A stretch of 64,000 bases of DNA from Clitoria ternatea (GCA_037962975.1 CM075673.1:152230667-152294666), one strand, 5' to 3'. Shown: positions 11,500 through 23,663, numbered from the stretch's first letter. The notes: generated from the sequence alone by a model not told the origin. Numbers and translations: made by a program.

Positions 11500-12650
11500 C
11501 TTTTATTTTGCATTTACATCATTACATTACATTACTTTGATATTTTGGTTATTATTTAGATGGTTATTTTAATTATTTTGTGTGGTGTGATATTTTACGC
11601 TTTTATTTTAAATTAAAAACAAAATAAAAATAAAAATAATCAATTTTTGAAAAAATGGAAAAAATCACTTGAAGTTTTTACACAATAAACCATTTTAAAT
11701 AATCTAACATTGATTCTTTTGCAACTTAAGCATTTTTATAAAATCAATTTCAATGATCTTGTCAATAATCAAGTTAATTTCGAAAACTCAATGAGTCATG
11801 AGTTCTTTAAACGCTTTGAGGGTATCAACATAATTTCTTTCATATTGATTTTGCTTAATTCTTTAATTTGTGTTGTCATAAAGAGGATCCAAGGATATGA
11901 TGAAGGAACTTTATTGATAAACATGTGAATCTAGGGCCAAAAAGCTTACCATGGTAAAAATTATTTATCCTTTGATAGCCACTTTTGAACCTTAAAAATA
12001 TTTTCTTTGGTACCCTTCACCCATAAATATTTCCAATAATCATTCCCTTTATCTGATTAAGTAAAAGAGCATTGCAACAATAATGAAAATTTTTTAGTGT
12101 TCATTCAAAAAAATGGAGTGACATTGTAAACTTAAGTTGGGGGTATTTATCAAAAAGAAGTGAGTTTGGATCAAGAAAACACCTTAATTTTACATGAGAT
12201 GCTCTTTTATGATATCAGGTGTTTGCTTTCCAAGAAAAACCATAAATCCTTGTAGCCAAGTCATATTACAACCCTTGAAAAGCCCTTGTGATTCTTGTTA
12301 ATTCTGTACTAATAATAACAAATAAGATGAAATTCAAAATTAAATTTATTTGATTTTATGATTGATTGAGTGAAACAGGATACCTTTTTATAGAGGGAAA
12401 CACTTGTAAGGTAAGCCTTTGAACTAAGCTTGAGTTATTGACATTACATTGCGATGATTTTATTTTTAAGCTTCTTTTACACATGTTATCAGTGTTGATC
12501 ATTTCAAATAGTAAGTTATGAATTACTTCTTGGGAAAGGTTTTCAACTTCCTCAAAATTGTTTTCAAGTTTGATTTTTATTTTGGTTTATGATTTAAGTG
12601 TGCTTTAGTTTGTTTCGTTTTTGTTAGTGCTCGAGGACGAGCAAATTTCC

Positions 12651-12664
12651 TAAGTTGGGGGTAG
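12651..12664 (+). promoter_or_regulatory. Polypurine tract of Athila-type element
   Basis: taagttgggggtag follows the phrase ggacgagcaaatt. This pairing, a ggacgagcaa phrase then aagttgggggt, is usual just upstream of the 3' LTR in Athila/Tat-group elements. It marks the start of the LTR a few bases on. Confidence 0.65.
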
Positions 12665-12667
12665 TTT

Positions 12668-14182
12668 TGTTAATCTTAAATTGTTGTTATTTTTGTTATA
12701 TAAAGTGTGATAAAATAAATAAAATAAAGTATAAATAAGTATAAAATTAGGTTTGTTTTACAAATAAATAGAAGTGATTAATTTTTACTTGGCATGACTA
12801 ACTCTTTCTATTTTTTGTAGTGAATATTTGAGGCTGAAAGTGGAAAAATAATGCAATTCAGAGGGATAATGTGAAGCATCCAAACCACACCCAGCATCAG
12901 GATTTTGACCCCAACGTGTAGTGTCATGCCCACATGTAGCGTTAGCTTCAACGTGTATCCCACTGACAGCTTGTCCCCCACTTCAACAGTGCATAATATT
13001 TAAATGTAATGAACCAATCCACTATCAAGGATGGGCAGAGGTTCAGTAGGAGACAATTTGGACATTTGTCTGCATATTATTCCTTGCATTATTGTGAATT
13101 ATTAAGAAAAATCAGAGAAAAGTACTGCAATCTAAGTCAACAGGTCCTGATGCGTAGCATCAACCCCACGCCCAGTATGGGAGCCAATTTCAGACCTGAC
13201 GCATAGCACCAGAGCCACGTGTAGCGTTAGGACCAAAGCCTTCCACTATAAATAGAGGTCATTGCCAAGGGTTTAGGCATCTTTTCTCATCCTTCACATC
13301 ATCTAGCAAGCTCTGCATTGTGAAAATACCCGTCTGCACTACAGAATACTTCCAATCACTTGAGATTAATTTCTTAGGCTTAATTTCTTTTCATCTTGTG
13401 AAGTCCTTTTCAAGTTCAAGTCAATGTTCATAATGTCTCCATTTGTATGTGTTGTTTTTACTTTTACCATGTGTAACTAACTTGTTTATGTTGGAATTGG
13501 TGAACCAATCTATTATTATAATGTTGTGATTATGAATTATACATGTTCATGATTTAAGTTTCATATTAGTATTTCAACATTTTATTAGTATGAATTTTAA
13601 ATGTGAGAATGATTTTCATGCGTGTTAAAATTACTTTTAAAGGAAGAAAAAATTGAAATACTCTTAATATATCAATTACTAGGGATAGAGTTAGTAATTA
13701 TTGTTGTGTTAAGGCTAGGACTTAAAGCAAGTTTTACTAAGAAAGCATTTGAGAGATCAGACTTTATGGTAACTATTTAGAATTTATTCATAGAGGGATC
13801 GGGTTTAATGATTTTAAGTTACAATGACATAAACTTGATGATTAAATATGCATGTTTTTAATTACTTTATTATATCTTTAGTGCGGGGATCCAAATTCTA
13901 ACATAGTTTGTTATTCTGTTTTTACATCTCAAGTATTGGAATTGTTGTTCTAAAGTACAATTTATGTAATTATTCTATAGATAGTTTTACAATTGCGTTA
14001 CACCATTCTTTATTCAATGTACAAATCAATCCTTGAATCTGTGAATATTGTATAAAATTGTATATGAAACATTCTTTTATTAATAAGTTTTGATACTCTT
14101 ACCACTAGTAAATAAAAAGTACTGTCACTTACTGAAACAATCAATTCTTATAGGAACGATATCTAAATTTTTAAAAACTACA
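12668..14182 (+). repeat. Athila-type LTR, about 1.5 kb
   Basis: Starts TGTTAATCTTAAATTG just after the polypurine tract and ends near AACTACA. It is followed by atgataaattggtgcgctcg, which looks a little like the primer site (aattttggcgccgtt) that follows a 5' LTR in Athila-group elements. If that is right, this LTR may join the end of one copy to the start of another. The promoter half holds several copies of a short hairpin motif of the form gacgc-gta-gcgtc (12900-13235), also found at 9276-9350 and near 9715. A TATA-like ctataaatagagg is at 13247. Confidence 0.55.
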
Positions 14183-15019
14183 ATGATAAATTGGTGCGCT
14201 CGTCAATGACACAATAGCCATTAAGTATCTTACATGCAAGGTAAAATACAAAACCTTTATCTGTGGAATCTTGCATGCAATGTCATCATCATACTACTTC
14301 ATTTTCAACCATTATGGTCACAAAGTATTTCATTCATATTTAGTAGCTCATGTAAGCAAAAATTTCAGTATGAACACACACACACACACACCAAGCACAC
14401 ATGCAACACCTAAGATGGTAATTTTTATCATTTATCTTTGCATGCATTATGATCAAAGACCTTTCCTTCTCATCCAGCCTAAGGTCACAAAATTTTAGAA
14501 TGTTACGACACATATATCTTGCATGCAAAGTCACCAAAATGGTAGAAAGGCACATGTAAAGCCATGGCCTAAATCAAGGGGTAAAAGGATGCATTTTTCC
14601 TTCAAAACATGGTTAAAACTTTGCCAATCCTTTCACTTGAAAATCATATCTCAAAACTAAACCAAAACTAAAAAAAATTTCTCACAAAGATTTAGCGGCG
14701 GAAACCCAAGGGAGGTTTCCATCTCCTTGTAATTAACTTATTTTGTCTTAAAATAAAATAAAATACAATACTCAACTAAGTGAAATAAAAGCAAACACCA
14801 AAATTGTATCCATCAACATTTATATTATCCAACTCACACAACATCAACAACAGAAAATGGACCATATTAAGGGACATATTACTTAAAAAAAGGACCAACA
14901 AATGGTTCCAAAATGTCCCATTCTAAACTACCATAACACCTTAACTTAATATGTGCATCCCTTCCTATCATAACATCAAACATCACAATCACAAAAAACC
15001 ATAAAAATGCATTACGTTA
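14183..15019. other. Intergenic stretch, possible CACTA interior
   Basis: No gene seen. A short (CA)n run lies at about 14376-14390. It lies downstream of a minus-strand coding remnant that appears to belong to a CACTA element and may be the body of that element. Confidence 0.35.
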
Positions 15020-15262
15020 TTAGTTTCTTCTCCACTTTTTCACCTCTATTTCAAAAATCATCTTAGCATTCCTTACTTCATCTTCCATAACATATCTCGC
15101 CTTCTTCACCTTGGCTTTCATTAACAATTGGGTCTTCTTGATCTCATCTTCAAACATGGTGTTCAATGTTCTCAACTCCGTCTCTGTCTCCATCTAAATT
15201 ATTTTGGGAACTACTATCGTCATCCAATTTTCCTCTTCATTATCTTCTAAATAACCTAGCTG
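15020..15262 (-). pseudogene. Coding remnant, likely last exon of a CACTA protein
   Basis: An open frame on the minus strand ends with TAA at 15020-15022 and stays open upstream past 15260. Its last 57 residues from the ATG at 15193 are rich in K and E with heptad-like spacing (EDEIKKTQLLMKAKVKKA, then VMEDEVRNAKMIFE), so a coiled coil is likely. A possible acceptor (ttgacctcag) lies just upstream at about 15275. It lies about 500 bases inside a CACTA-type end of the same orientation. The second protein of plant CACTA elements can have such a tail, but I do not recognise this one by sequence. Confidence 0.3.
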
Positions 15263-15299
15263 CCGACCGTTTCTGAGGTCAAATTTGTATACATTTAAA

Positions 15300-15763
15300 A
15301 GATTGAACATAAATAACATTCAGCGACTAAATTTGGTGTCTAATGGTTTAGACTTCTCTACCTATTTTTTGTAATTGTTCCTTTAAAATTTTTGCTACCA
15401 AAATAAGAGTTTGTGGCTTAAAAAAACAAATTAATAGAAGTTCTTAGTGATTTCCACTGATATATTTTCGTTACAAGTATTAATTAATGTATTTGTTAAT
15501 TTCCGTAGTAAATTTTGTCTCTAAACTATGTTTTAGACACGGAAAGTCAATTCAGTGGTTAATTATATGCCCTTTATTTTGCACTTTTATTTCGCTAGGG
15601 AATTAGTTATTAAATTTTTCCTCTATTCACATTTAAGTGGCTAACCATGTATTGAAATTTACTTGATTGTTAAATAAAAGTCGTCGCAAATTTCAGTTGC
15701 TATTTGCGATGAAATGATTTTTGTGGTAAAATTCAGTGACCGCTGAGAAATTTTTTAGTAGTG
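15300..15763 (-). mobile_element. CACTA transposon end with subterminal repeats
   Basis: The stretch ends at 15763 in gaaattttttagtagtg. Its reverse complement, CACTACTAAAAAATTTC, is a known type of CACTA end. Inside it are many degenerate copies of phrases such as ttcagtgacc, tcgtcgcaaatttcagttgc and cactgaa, as in the subterminal repeats where CACTA transposase binds. On this reading the element's 5' end is on the right and it runs leftward. I found no matching left end, so the element is probably truncated. Confidence 0.5.
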
Positions 15764-17239
15764 TCGCCAATTGAAAATGGAAAATTGGGTTTAGGTCTTG
15801 GAGTTAAAAGATGGGGCTTAATGATAAAATTAGGGATTTATGTTAATTTGTTTTACTACTATAAGAGGGAGAGTTTTAAAGAGAAACTAGAAATATGAAA
15901 GAACAAACGAAATTCATTGATTGGGAAACTGAATTGATACAAGAACACTTTAGTCCTTATATAATACAACTAACTTCTATCAAATAACAAAAATAACTAA
16001 TTAAATTACTAATTGTAGCAAAGTTAAGTAAATCCCTTTATATTGGTATTATCCTTTATAACTACAACACTGTGGATGTTTAAAGTTTGTGTCATATAGA
16101 TGTGTTATCACCCCTTTCACTTAACGTGACAGGTTAGTAGAAATTAACAGGTTTTTAATATCCTTATAACAACAAAGGACCTAATAACATGATGAAAACA
16201 TTAGTTGTTAACTTCGATACTTTAATTTCTCATAGACCTACAAACTCAACCGATAAAGTGAAAGATTAACAAGTACGTTTTGCTCATATATTAAAGTAGA
16301 ACAATCTTTACTAATTGTTTCAAAAGCTCGATAATTCTTTCACTTTAACTTGCATTAATTAATTTATTTCTATCATGTATTAAATAATTATCTGGTTAAT
16401 TAAATTTTGTTCAACAATTAATAATTTCTTGGATGGCTTGGTTAAATAAGTTTTGGACCAGGGCTCGTTATACTTTATTTACTTTGACTTGGTGTCTTAG
16501 TAATGGAGAGCAACATGTTGAACGTGAATATTATCTAGTACAATTTTTCTAGCTAATTTGTATATATTTGCTTGTGATGATAAAAAAAATATTTTTATTG
16601 AAAACTATGATAAATTTGTATTACAAATCATGAGAGAACTAATATAATATTGATTTAAAATAAAAACTTTTTAAAAAATTTTATCTTGAAGTTGTATAAA
16701 TTAAAAAAAATCACAATGTGTAATGTCAAAGTCAAATATATAGTTGTAGTATGAAAAGGATAGAACTTAGTGGACAAAAAATTATGAAAGCAACAAAATG
16801 AAGACCCCTGAAAAAAGAAAATATGAAAGGATACAGATTATTAGAAAAAAAGCTTTACATTTTTTTTAAAGATAATTGGATAATGATAAAAAGTTAAAAA
16901 GGGAGAGCTAGATGAATGGTGCTGGTGCCGTATGGTGTGCGTTAGGGTGAAGGAAGGCATATGTAAAGAGAAACAAAGAACAAAAAGCAAAACAGAATGA
17001 AACCAGTTTCTTGCATCCTCAAAATCTGGTTTCTTTTATATCAAGATATCTTTAGAAATGGAATCTTCTTGTCCTCACTTTTTGGATACAAAATTGGATT
17101 TCATGGTTAAATTTTTTATTAACAAGTATGATCAATAAAACCCAAGATAATCATGTTTGAAATCATAATGACTGTTTCCTTCCTCGTGAGAATATGTTAA
17201 GTATATATTGAACTTCAAGTTCACTCCATAATTTTCTTT
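15764..17239. other. AT-rich intergenic stretch
   Basis: Nothing supportable is seen here: no long frame, no clear repeat ends. Confidence 0.5.
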
Positions 17240-17625
17240 CATGTTATCTTGTGGCTATGTGAGTCAAACTTCTTGTGTTGACCCAAGGGAGCACCTATTA
17301 TTCCTTAATGTGAGAGGGAGGAAAATAAAAAAGAAAAAAGAAAAACAGAAAAATAAGAGCAGACAACTGAGTGAGTGGAAGTCATTTTGGAATGAGCAGG
17401 ATGAAACCAATTCTGTGACTCCTACCAATAATAGTTCTGTTTGTTTAAAAAATAATCATTCTGAGACGGTCTTGTAGTGGGAGATTGGAAAGAAGCTGAG
17501 TGTTATGGTGGTGGGGGAGGAAGAGGAGATTATTAGGCATATGGTGGATATGGAGAAAATGGATAAATTGGAAAGAAATAAAGAGTTGTCTAAGGATATA
17601 TCAGGTGGGTTAAATAAAATTGTCC

Positions 17626-18345
17626 ATGATGTTAATGAGTTATAATGTGCGTGGGTTGAAGGGTAGGATTAAAAAAAAGTTGTTCAGGGAGCTAATATGT
17701 AAGTTGGGGATCGATTTTGTAGGGATTCAGGAGACAAAGATGAGTAATAGATGATTAGGTGGTGGAGTCAATATGGAGAGGATCTGAATTTGATTGGTAT
17801 GCTTCTCCTTCAGTAGGTACTGCTGGGGGATTATTGTGTGTCTAGGATAAATCAAAGTTTCAAAAAATTTAGGTGATAGAGGAATGTGGTTTTTTGGGGG
17901 TGATAGGGTCTTGGAAGGAAAGGCAACAACTATGTGTTATTATAAATGTTTATTCTCCTTGCCTTTTGGTAGAGAAGAAGAGGTTGAGGGAGGGGCTTGA
18001 GAGTAAAAAATTTATATGTGGAGTATTCTGAGTGGTACACGTGTTTGGTGATTTTAATGCGGTTCGGTATAGTGATGAGAGAAAAGGGGTGATTGGTGAT
18101 GAATATTTTGCAAGTACTCTAGAATTGAGATTGTTTAATGATTTTATTCTTTCAATAGAGTTGGTGGACCTCCCTTTGCAGGGAAGGAGATATACGTGGT
18201 ATAGGCCAAATAGGTCAGCTAGAAGTCGGTTGGATAGATTTTAGTGTTCTCCTTAGTGGCTTCATTTAATTACACTCTATTAGCTCTAAACATAAATTTG
18301 TCTGATCATTGCTCAGTGTTACTTAGGGTGGTGGATATGGATTAG
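17626..18345 (+). pseudogene. LINE endonuclease domain (APE type), broken
   Basis: The frame at 17645 gives SYNVRGLKGRIKKKL and then GIQETKM, the N-terminal strand and the catalytic Glu region of AP-endonuclease-like LINE nucleases. The piece 18032-18244 gives VFGDFNAVR, the GDFN motif, and later RRYTWYRPN and SRLDRF, which lie before the SDH motif (SDHCSVLL at about 18302-18325 in another frame). These enzymes nick the target DNA to prime reverse transcription. Stops and frame changes break it. Confidence 0.75.
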
Positions 18346-18486
18346 GGGCCAAGACCTTTTAGGGTGTTAGATTGTTGGTTGAAGCAATCTGGGTTTCAAG
18401 TTTTTATGGAGGAGAAATGGGAAAAATGGCACATTGAGGGATGGGGAGCTTTTGTGTTGAAAGAAAAATTAAAAAGGTTGAAGTAG

Positions 18487-20160
18487 GTGTTAAAGGAGTG
18501 GAATCAGGGAAGTTTAGGTGTGTTGAGTATGAGGTTGAGGAGGTTGGAGTGTAAAATAAAGGCAATGGATTTACAGGAGGAAAATGATGGTTTGGATAAG
18601 GAGGGTGTGCTGATTCGTGAGAACTTGTTGGCGGAATGGTGGGAGGTTGCTAGAATGGAGGATTCTATATTGATGCAAAAGTCAAGGGTTAAGTGGTTGT
18701 AAGAAGGGGACTCAAATTCAAAGTACTTCCATGATGTTATTAACAAGCGGCGACGCGGGAGTGCAATTCAAGGTTTATGGTTGGATGGAAATTGCCCGGA
18801 GGATACGGTAAGAGTAAAGGAGGGTGTCAAATCCTACTTTGAGAACAAATTTTCTGGTGAGTGTTGGAATAGACCTATGTTGGATGGTGTAGAATTCTTG
18901 ACGTTGGGGGCAGATATTAATGATAAAATAAATCAGAAGTTTTTTAAGGATGAGATTAGATCGGCTGTATGGGAATGTGATGCGTCTAAAAGTCCATGGT
19001 CTGATGGTTTTAATTTTCATTTTATAAAATCATTTGGAATTTGCTGAAATCGAATGTATGTAGAATGATGGATGAATTTTATGAAAATTGGGTGTTACCT
19101 GCGGGGTCAAATTCATCATTTCTAGCGTTAATTCCAAATGGTTTAGCTCAGGCAGGATTAGGTGATTATAGGCCCATATCATTAGTGGGTTGTATTTATA
19201 AAATTATTGCGAAGGTACTAGGTCGAAGGTTTAGTGGTGTTGTTGGTGGCATTATCTATGAAAACCAGTCATCTTTTGTGGGGGGAAATATATTAGATGG
19301 GATTGTTGTGGCCAATGAGCTGATTGATAATATAAAAAGGAGACGTAAGTCTTGTTTAATTTTCAAAGTGGATTTTGAAAAGACTTACGATTCTGTTTGC
19401 TGGGAGTTTTTGTTTTATATGATGAGAAGGCTGGGCTTTACCAAACGTTGGATAAGATGGATCAGATGTTGCTTATTGTCTTCGGTTGTGTCAGTCCTTG
19501 TGAATGGGAGTCCAACTAAGGAATTTCCTATGGGATGGGGTATTAGGCAAGGTGGTCCTATGCCCTTTTCGTGTTTCTTTTTGCGGCTGAGGGGATTAGT
19601 GGGCTTATAAGAGAGGTTGTGAAGAAGAAATTATTTCATGGTGTTTCTGTAGGAAATGATCAGGTGTGCATATCTCACTTACAGTTTATGGATGATACTC
19701 TATTTTTTGGTGAGATGTCTCTTAGGAATGTTATGACTGTGAAATGCGTGTTGGAATGCTTTGAATTGGTGTCTGGCTTGAAGGTTAATTTTTTTAAGAG
19801 TAAATTTGGAGTTGTTTTGGGTGATGAGGAGGAAATAGCTCGATATAAAAAATTGTTACAATGTGAAATATGCGTTTGCCGTTTGTATATCTTAGTATTC
19901 CTTTGGGAGCAAATTTTGGAAGAATGAGCACTTGGGATTTGATTGTGATGAAATTTCAGAAAAAACTGTCCCTATGGAATCAACGTCACTTATCCTTTGG
20001 TGGACGCCCCTGTCTTGTTAATTCGGTACTCTCTTCGCTTCCTCTCTTTTATTTTTCTTTCTTTAAAGCACCTATTTTTGTTATTAAAGCACTAACCTCG
20101 TTGCAACAATCTTTTTTATGGGGAGGGGGTGAGGAGAGAAAAAGATTTGTTGGGTAAAAT
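18487..20160 (+). pseudogene. LINE reverse transcriptase, broken
   Basis: The pieces give LLAEWWEVARMEDSI..KSRVKWL (the pre-RT region), then ALIPNG..GDYRPISLVGCIYKIIAKVL (RT boxes 1-2), IFKVDFEKTYDSVCWEFL (box A with the first catalytic Asp), GIRQGGPM (box B, usually RQGDPLSP, so the Asp is changed to Gly) and FMDDTLFF (box C, usually FADD, with both Asp kept). Frame changes occur near 19040, 19570 and 19870, and a stop (TAA) at 18700. It copies LINE RNA at the target site when intact. Confidence 0.8.
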
Positions 20161-20195
20161 GGGAACAAGTATGTAAAAGTGAGGAGGTTGGAGGG

Positions 20196-21294
20196 TTGGG
20201 AGTGAGGGAGTTAGGTAAATTTAATGTTGCTTTACTTGGTAAGCAGATGTGGAGGTTGTTAGGGGATCATGAGGGTCTGTGGAGTAGAGTTTTAAAATTT
20301 AAATATGGGAGTGGTGCTTGGTTTGGGGATTGGGAGGTTTTTAGGAGAGGCTCTAGATGGTGGAGAGATTTAGGGAGTGTTTTGAAAGTGTCTGATAAGT
20401 TTGGGTGGCTTCGGGTTAATGTGAGGAGGGAGATGGGGAAAAAACAAAGTTCTGGTATGACTGCTGGTTGGGAGAACATCGTTGAAGTCTAGGTACCATA
20501 GGTTGTTCCTAATGTCATTACAACAAAATGATTTTGTGGTTAGTATGGGCAAGTGGGTGGATAATTGATGGGTTTGGGATTTAAAATGGCGCAGAGAGTT
20601 CTTTGTTTGGGAGCGTGATTTATTAGCATCTCTTCTTCATGACCTTGGGAATTTTGGTGGTCTACGATTGACAAAGCCAGACTCTTGGTTATGGATGAGA
20701 GATATCTGGTCAGTTCTTTGTGAAATTGGGTTACAATGTTTTACTTTAGGAGTGTGTTATGTGGGATTCACATTTTGTGCGCTTGTTTTGGAATAATATT
20801 GTGCCTCTTAAAATTGGAGGCTTCGGATGAAGACTACTTCTTGATCGACTTCTAGTTAAATCTAACTTGGTTACACGTGAGATTGTGTTTCATAACTCTT
20901 CTGATTTGTGTGTATTATGCAGTGACTGTACAGAAGATTGTTTTTATCTTTTCTTTTCGTGTAAAATTTCCTATTTACTATGACAGATGTGTTTTGAATG
21001 GTTGGGTTACTGTTCGGTGTTACATTGATTTGCTAAGGAACATTTTGAATGTACTTTGGGTTATGGGGCTAAAAAGGAGATCAAACTTGGGTTGGTTGTG
21101 ATATGGTTTACTACTATTTAGACGATATGGGAGATAAGGAATGACATTATTTTCAAAGGCGGAGCTGTGAATGTTGTGAAAATGTATGAGTTGGTTCAAT
21201 ATAAGTCTTGGTTATGGTTAAGGTTTCGCATGAATGTGTTCTTTAGGAGTTTTAGCGAATGGTATAGAGAGCCTATGTTATGTTTATCTGGTTA
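20196..21294 (+). pseudogene. LINE C-terminal region with zf-RVT domain, broken
   Basis: The part 20196-20492 reads GKFNVALLGKQMWRLL..GLWSRVLKFKYG, the usual linker after plant LINE RT. From about 20785 one frame gives FWNNIVPLKIGGF, RLLLDRLLVKSNL and a C-x2-C..C pattern (CVLCSDC) followed by LFFSC, which is the zf-RVT domain. The tail has IWEIRNDIIF. Several stops interrupt it. The domain is thought to bind nucleic acid. Confidence 0.7.
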
Positions 21295-21381
21295 GTATTA
21301 TTTTTATTCTTTTTATATATGGGTTAAGGTACCCCTTGTACCTCTTTTAATATATTGGTTATTTTTTGCTGATAAAAAAAA

Positions 21382-22279
21382 CTCTTTTTGTATTTAATGT
21401 TAATTAAACTAAGCTAGATATATTTTTGGAAGTGAGACAAGTTAGACATATAGTGTTGGATATTGTTTCATTAAGAAATGTGAACACCCTGGCGGCTACC
21501 ATTTATTTAAATAAAATTACTTAGAAATAAAGGAAAAAGAGAAAGTTTTGGTTTGGTTTATTTTTATTTATTTATTTATTCTTTTTTAATTTTATTATAT
21601 TTTTTCTTTCTTTTTTATTTTTATTTTATTTATATAAAACCCTCTAAAATATCTCTTTTTAAAATATATTTTATTTTCCTTTTCCTTCCTAAGAATTAGA
21701 GCATAATGGAGTTTGGAAAAGAAAATTAAAATCACACGCACAATATAAAAAACTTGAAAGCAATTTATCCTAAGGTCAAATGCAAAAGGGCATTGGTTCA
21801 GCATTATAGAATGGGAATGGAAAAGCTTGGGACTATAGAACTTTGAATTTGAAAATGAAGCATAGAAGTGGTAATGACACAAATTACAACTTCCCATAAG
21901 CATAAGAAATAAAGAATAACATTCAAAAACAACAACCAAAGATTGACAATAGAATCAATCAAAGTAGTTACAAAACCAAAAATTACAACAAAAGAAAAAA
22001 AAAATCAAACCACCACCTCACCATCACTCCCTTTCACTACCACCCTTTTCTCCAAACCAAGCATCACCAACAACCACCATCGTCCACCATATGCCACCAT
22101 TGCATCACTGCCCCCTTCAGACTACAACCTGCGGCCTCCTTAGTCGTCTACCACAATCATCGGCCAACCCCACCGCCTTCACTCACCCAGAACAACACTT
22201 ATGCCACATAACCTATTCCTTATCATCTTCCCTACCAAACCCATCACCAAAACCAACTCATCACCTCTAAGCCACAACC
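21382..22279. other. Intergenic stretch, T-rich then CCA-rich
   Basis: 21540-21660 is a T-rich low-complexity run (ttta/tttc repeats). 21943-22279 is rich in CAC/ACC and gives Thr/Pro/His-rich frames with no known domain. The same CCA-rich composition resumes at 37809 on the far side of the giant LTR insertion, so both pieces were once one locus. Confidence 0.45.
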
Positions 22280-22284
22280 CAGAC
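22280..22284. repeat. Target site duplication of giant solo LTR 1 (left)
   Basis: CAGAC here is repeated at 37804-37808, flanking a unit that begins TGT and ends ACA. Confidence 0.75.
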
Positions 22285-22489
22285 TGTAACATCCCAAAAA
22301 TTTCAACCTCGTGTATAATCATCTTTAATCTAGTTCATTAATGAAATTATCCAGTTATATTAACTTTCTACATAAGTTTGGCTGCGAATTGAAGCTTCTT
22401 TTGATTCGTTCAAGTAGATTTCTATAGTATTAACCTTTGGTAGCACTCTGATTGAAACATTACCAAGTAAAATGTTGGTGAGCAAGAAA

Positions 22490-23500
22490 TTCCGAGTGAA
22501 ACAGGTCAAAAATAAGACTTTCCGAGTGAATAAAAGATCTGTTTCCGAGTGAATGTTGAAATTCCGAGTGAATAATGAAATTCCGAGTGAAGGTTATGTC
22601 TTCCGAGTGAGCTACGTCCTGGACAGGACCTTCCGAGTGAGAGATCTCCCATGAAATTTTGAGTAGTGGAGTCCGAGTGGAAGTTTCTGAGTTCAGTGTA
22701 ACTCGTTCCGAGTCGAGCCCCTCCGTGTGTGTAATTCCGAATGGGGATGGCACCGATAGGGGATACATGGTGTGTTTGTCCAGAAGTATTCTGGAATAAC
22801 TTCACTCGTGTGAAAATGAAAGGAAGTCGGTTTTTGGAATAAATTACCGAGTGAAAAACTGAGTGAGAAAGGACTCGGTCTGGATTATTTTGCCGAGTGG
22901 AAACCTGAGTGAGTGATGGTCGGTCTTGGTATTAATTTGCCGAGTAAAAGATCACACAAGAGAAGAGTCGGATTTGAAATAATTCGTCGAGTGAAGAACG
23001 ATCAGGCGTTGAGTCGGTGTGAGGGTGAATTACCGAGTGAATAACCGATCGAGTGATAGGACAGTTTTAATGTAAATTGCCGAGTGAAGGACTGTTTGAG
23101 ATGACTCAGACTTGGAATGAATTGCTAAGTGAATGACCGATTAAGTGTTAAGTCGGCGTTAGGATGAATTGCCGAGTGAATGACCGACCGAGTGATAAGT
23201 CAGTTTTTGTGTAATTTGCCAAATGAAAGACCGAGTGAGTGTGAAGTCGGTCCTAGAATGATTTAGCTGGGTGAAGGACCGAATGGGAGGAACCGGTTCT
23301 AGAACAGGTTCACTGAGTAAAAACCGAGTGTTGGGAAGGACGACCTCTGGTCGGATTCTGCTCAAGCGAGTGGATACCTCGCTCAGGCGAGCGAGTGAGG
23401 AATTAGATATTGGCTCGATTTCGCCCGAGCGAGCTGAGGCGCTCAAGCGAGATGGGCTGTCTCGCTCAAGCGAATGTGGGCCTCGCTTGAGCGAGTGACC
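22490..23500 (+). repeat. CCGAGTGA and CTCGCTCAAGCGAG repeat clusters in giant LTR 1
   Basis: From 22490 to about 22730 the phrase ttccgagtga occurs about nine times at uneven spacing of 15-35 bases. From about 22845 to 23280 longer, looser units of 50-60 bases repeat (gccgagtgaa..gaccgagtga..agtcggt). From 23360 to 23500 the palindrome ctcgctcaagcgag and close variants occur five or six times. This is a GC-rich island in AT-rich DNA. Confidence 0.75.
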
Positions 23501-23663
23501 CCCCTGTTGGAATTTTTCCCTTCTTTTCTCTTGGTTCTGATTTATATTGGCCCTCCTTACCTTATATTGAATAATACTTGAGGGAATGCATAGATATATA
23601 TATATACATCCCCAGAATACCGAACCAATGCCAGAATCTATCTTTTACACCAATCTGGTCGTT

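Larger units (their letters stand above)
9061..14182 (+). mobile_element. 3' half of an Athila-type Ty3/gypsy element
   Basis: Order on the plus strand: an end-of-pol motif (agcgctaaatgggagcaaccc, 9096-9116, close to the gcgctnnttgggaggcaaccc phrase seen after integrase in Athila-group elements), a leader with a predicted intron, an env-like pseudogene, a noncoding stretch, a polypurine tract and an LTR. Gag and pol are missing: the left end is joined directly to a truncated Sirevirus gag. The join could come from illegitimate recombination or from one element landing in another. The 11500-12650 stretch holds no gene. It contains a second copy of the phrase aagttgggggta (12133-12144). Confidence 0.6.
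17240..21381 (+). mobile_element. Decayed L1-type LINE
   Basis: Order: a Lys-rich end of ORF1 (to about 17640), an APE-type endonuclease, a reverse transcriptase, a connecting region and a C-terminal zinc-finger/RVT domain. It ends in tacccc..gtacctctttt followed by gctgataaaaaaaa (21369-21381), a usual 3' end of plant LINEs. Frames change many times (17636, 18032, 18487, 19041, 19571, 19870 and 20196 start different open pieces), so it is long dead. The 5' end is uncertain and may be truncated. Confidence 0.8.

Noticed and set aside
18504..19020. Minus-strand frames within the LINE
   Set aside because: They lie opposite the RT coding region, whose motifs are clear on the plus strand.
22460..22805. 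Minus-strand frames rich in His-Ser-Glu
   Set aside because: They come from the ccgagtga repeats of the LTR.
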